Shown here piece after piece: positions 23,254 through 24,403 of a DNA stretch of 24,403 bases. The notes under the pieces are model-generated. The model searched no databases and was not told the origin of the DNA. It saw only the letters and a program-made list of their open reading frames with translations. Both the position numbers and the translations under genes were made by a program. Positions within the stretch are counted from its first letter, which is position 1. Each line of letters opens with the position of its first letter. This DNA comes from an uncultured Clostridium sp. (GTDB taxonomy: Bacteria > Bacillota > Clostridia > TANB77 > CAG-508), in the NCBI GenBank assembly GCA_900553865.1, contig USFC01000013.1:1-24403 (forward strand), given 5' to 3'.

Positions 23254-24403
23254 TTATTCATTTACTAATACAGCTCGGAAACCACTAAAGTAGTGAGTAT
23301 TTCCAGCATTACGATCAAAAGCACACACGCCAGCATGTGAACCATCCCATAAATATCCTCCTCGAGAGAAGAACGGATAGTTCAAGGCTGGAAAACAAGA
23401 GTAGTCATTCATCCACGAACTAACACTCCATCCACTTTCTGCTGTTCCTGCTTTTCCTCCATTTGTTTCTCTTATAGCATCTCCATATATTTTTGTATTT
23501 GTTACAAAGTTTTGCTGACTTGCTGTATCTATTTCTGTTACTTTATTTCCTTCTGAATCTTTTTCATTAAATGGATATACTGTTGTATATTTGGTACTTT
23601 CTTCTTTTAATGTATTTCCATTATATGATATTGATACTCCATGATTTTTTAAATTTTCATTTCCGTTTGCTATATATGCTGCAGTTCTTTCCCACACTGT
23701 TCCAGCCATATCATATACTCCATATATGGTTCCAGTGGTACTTGAAGCTTGGCCATTTTTTTGGTTCCATACATATGCTCCTGTACTATCTGCTTTATTT
23801 GCTGTTAGGGCATTTAATTTTTCTATTGTTGTTGCTCCTCCTGCACTGCAGCCTGTTACAGCATACACGCTATCTACTCCGCTTTTTCCTGTAATTTCAG
23901 TTCTTTTTCTATTTTCACTATTTAAATTTACACTATTTATTTTTATATCTACATTATATAATCCATATTTACTTAAACTTAGGTAACTACATGCTCCCCA
24001 TTCACTATTTTTCATTAAATGGCTATCTGAATCTGAGGTTGACAAACCATATATATTTCCACTTTCATTTAATACTTTTGCTATATTAAATGAGTCATTG
24101 TGATTTATATAGTTCATGGCATATGTTACCCCTTGAAAAGTTGGGTATTTTATGCTTGTTTTTGTACTTCCATATATTCCGTCTAACCAGTTTCTTGCGT
24201 CTTCGCTGTCGTCTGTGGCTGTTCCTCTTTCTGTTCTATAAGTCCATACTCTAGATGGTGAATAACTTACACTACTTGCTTTTACTTCTGCTGTATTATT
24301 TCCACTTGCATAACCAGCGTCAAATTTTGCTACCCATATTCCTGTTAATTCTTTATCCCATCCACCATTTGCAAATTTTATACTACTTTCATCTGTAAAG
24401 GCT
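23254..24403 (-). CDS. Surface protein with C-type-lectin/FGE-like variable-looking C-terminus (5' end outside window)
   Basis: At least 382 residues are visible. The frame stays open to the right edge, so the internal ATG at 24117 is not the true start. The part upstream of it reads GGWDKELTGIWVAKFDAGYASGNN, a SUMF1-like opening shared with clostridial surface proteins. Later blocks are NSEWGACSYLSLSKYGLY, YGVYDMAGTVWERTAAYI and, at the end, YPFFSRGGYLWDGSHAGVCA and FSGFRAVLVNE. The end fits the variable region of diversity-generating-retroelement target proteins. Bases 23281-23400 are 43% GC by hand count against 27% for 23521-23580. It is probably a ligand-binding surface protein; whether it is diversified is inference because no reverse transcriptase or template repeat is visible. 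Confidence 0.75.
   Translation of the reverse strand, partial: AFTDESSIKFANGGWDKELTGIWVAKFDAGYASGNNTAEVKASSVSYSPSRVWTYRTERGTATDDSEDARNWLDGIYGSTKTSIKYPTFQGVTYAMNYINHNDSFNIAKVLNESGNIYGLSTSDSDSHLMKNSEWGACSYLSLSKYGLYNVDIKINSVNLNSENRKRTEITGKSGVDSVYAVTGCSAGGATTIEKLNALTANKADSTGAYVWNQKNGQASSTTGTIYGVYDMAGTVWERTAAYIANGNENLKNHGVSISYNGNTLKEESTKYTTVYPFNEKDSEGNKVTEIDTASQQNFVTNTKIYGDAIRETNGGKAGTAESGWSVSSWMNDYSCFPALNYPFFSRGGYLWDGSHAGVCAFDRNAGNTHYFSGFRAVLVNE

Noticed and set aside
22230..24403. DGR template repeat or reverse transcriptase within the window
   Set aside because: No second copy of the candidate variable region and no RT motif was seen on either strand.
1..24403. tRNA or rRNA genes and CRISPR arrays
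   Set aside because: No cloverleaf with a T-loop signature, no rRNA-like sequence and no regularly spaced repeats were recognised.

Overview
The window is AT-rich and looks like the replication-origin neighbourhood of an uncultured low-GC Firmicute. It is probably an anaerobic gut-type clostridium. That reading rests on the gene content, the strong AAGGAG-type ribosome binding sites, the consensus sigma-A promoters and the style of the prepilin-like surface proteins; no species can be named from the sequence alone.

Left part (1-10567) is the classic origin cluster. recF (cut by the left edge), dnaN and dnaA run leftwards. rpmH, rnpA, yidD, yidC, jag, mnmE, mnmG and rsmG run rightwards. The dnaA-dnaN gap carries a well-formed oriC: an AT-rich stretch, six TAG/TAA DnaA-trios and a cluster of DnaA boxes. 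A second pair of perfect DnaA boxes sits between dnaN and recF inside a larger inverted repeat. A 545-bp gap before mnmG holds a possible 30-aa small protein whose ribosome binding site lies in a hairpin.

Middle part (10568-20653) is mixed housekeeping. Leftward genes are a cysteine desulfurase, a one-TM protein, a GatD-like/MurT pair, a small coiled-coil protein, a peptide deformylase-MnmA fusion, aspS and a flippase-like membrane protein. A NodB-type polysaccharide deacetylase runs rightwards. Four enzymes of wobble-uridine modification (MnmE, MnmG, cysteine desulfurase, MnmA) lie within about 12 kb. The GatD-like protein lacks both glutaminase catalytic residues and the MurT partner appears to lack the third. 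REP-like palindromes sit at two convergent gene ends, and one supplies both stop codons.

Right part (20654-24403) is accessory. It holds two leftward surface-protein genes whose C-termini resemble the FGE-sulfatase/C-type-lectin fold used by targets of diversity-generating retroelements. The second runs off the right edge and its last 120 bases are clearly GC-richer than its body. A small hairpin repeat family (three copies) is scattered around the first gene. No reverse transcriptase or template repeat was seen in the window. The roughly 1-kb stretch between the two genes contains only an unrecognised short ORF and hairpins.
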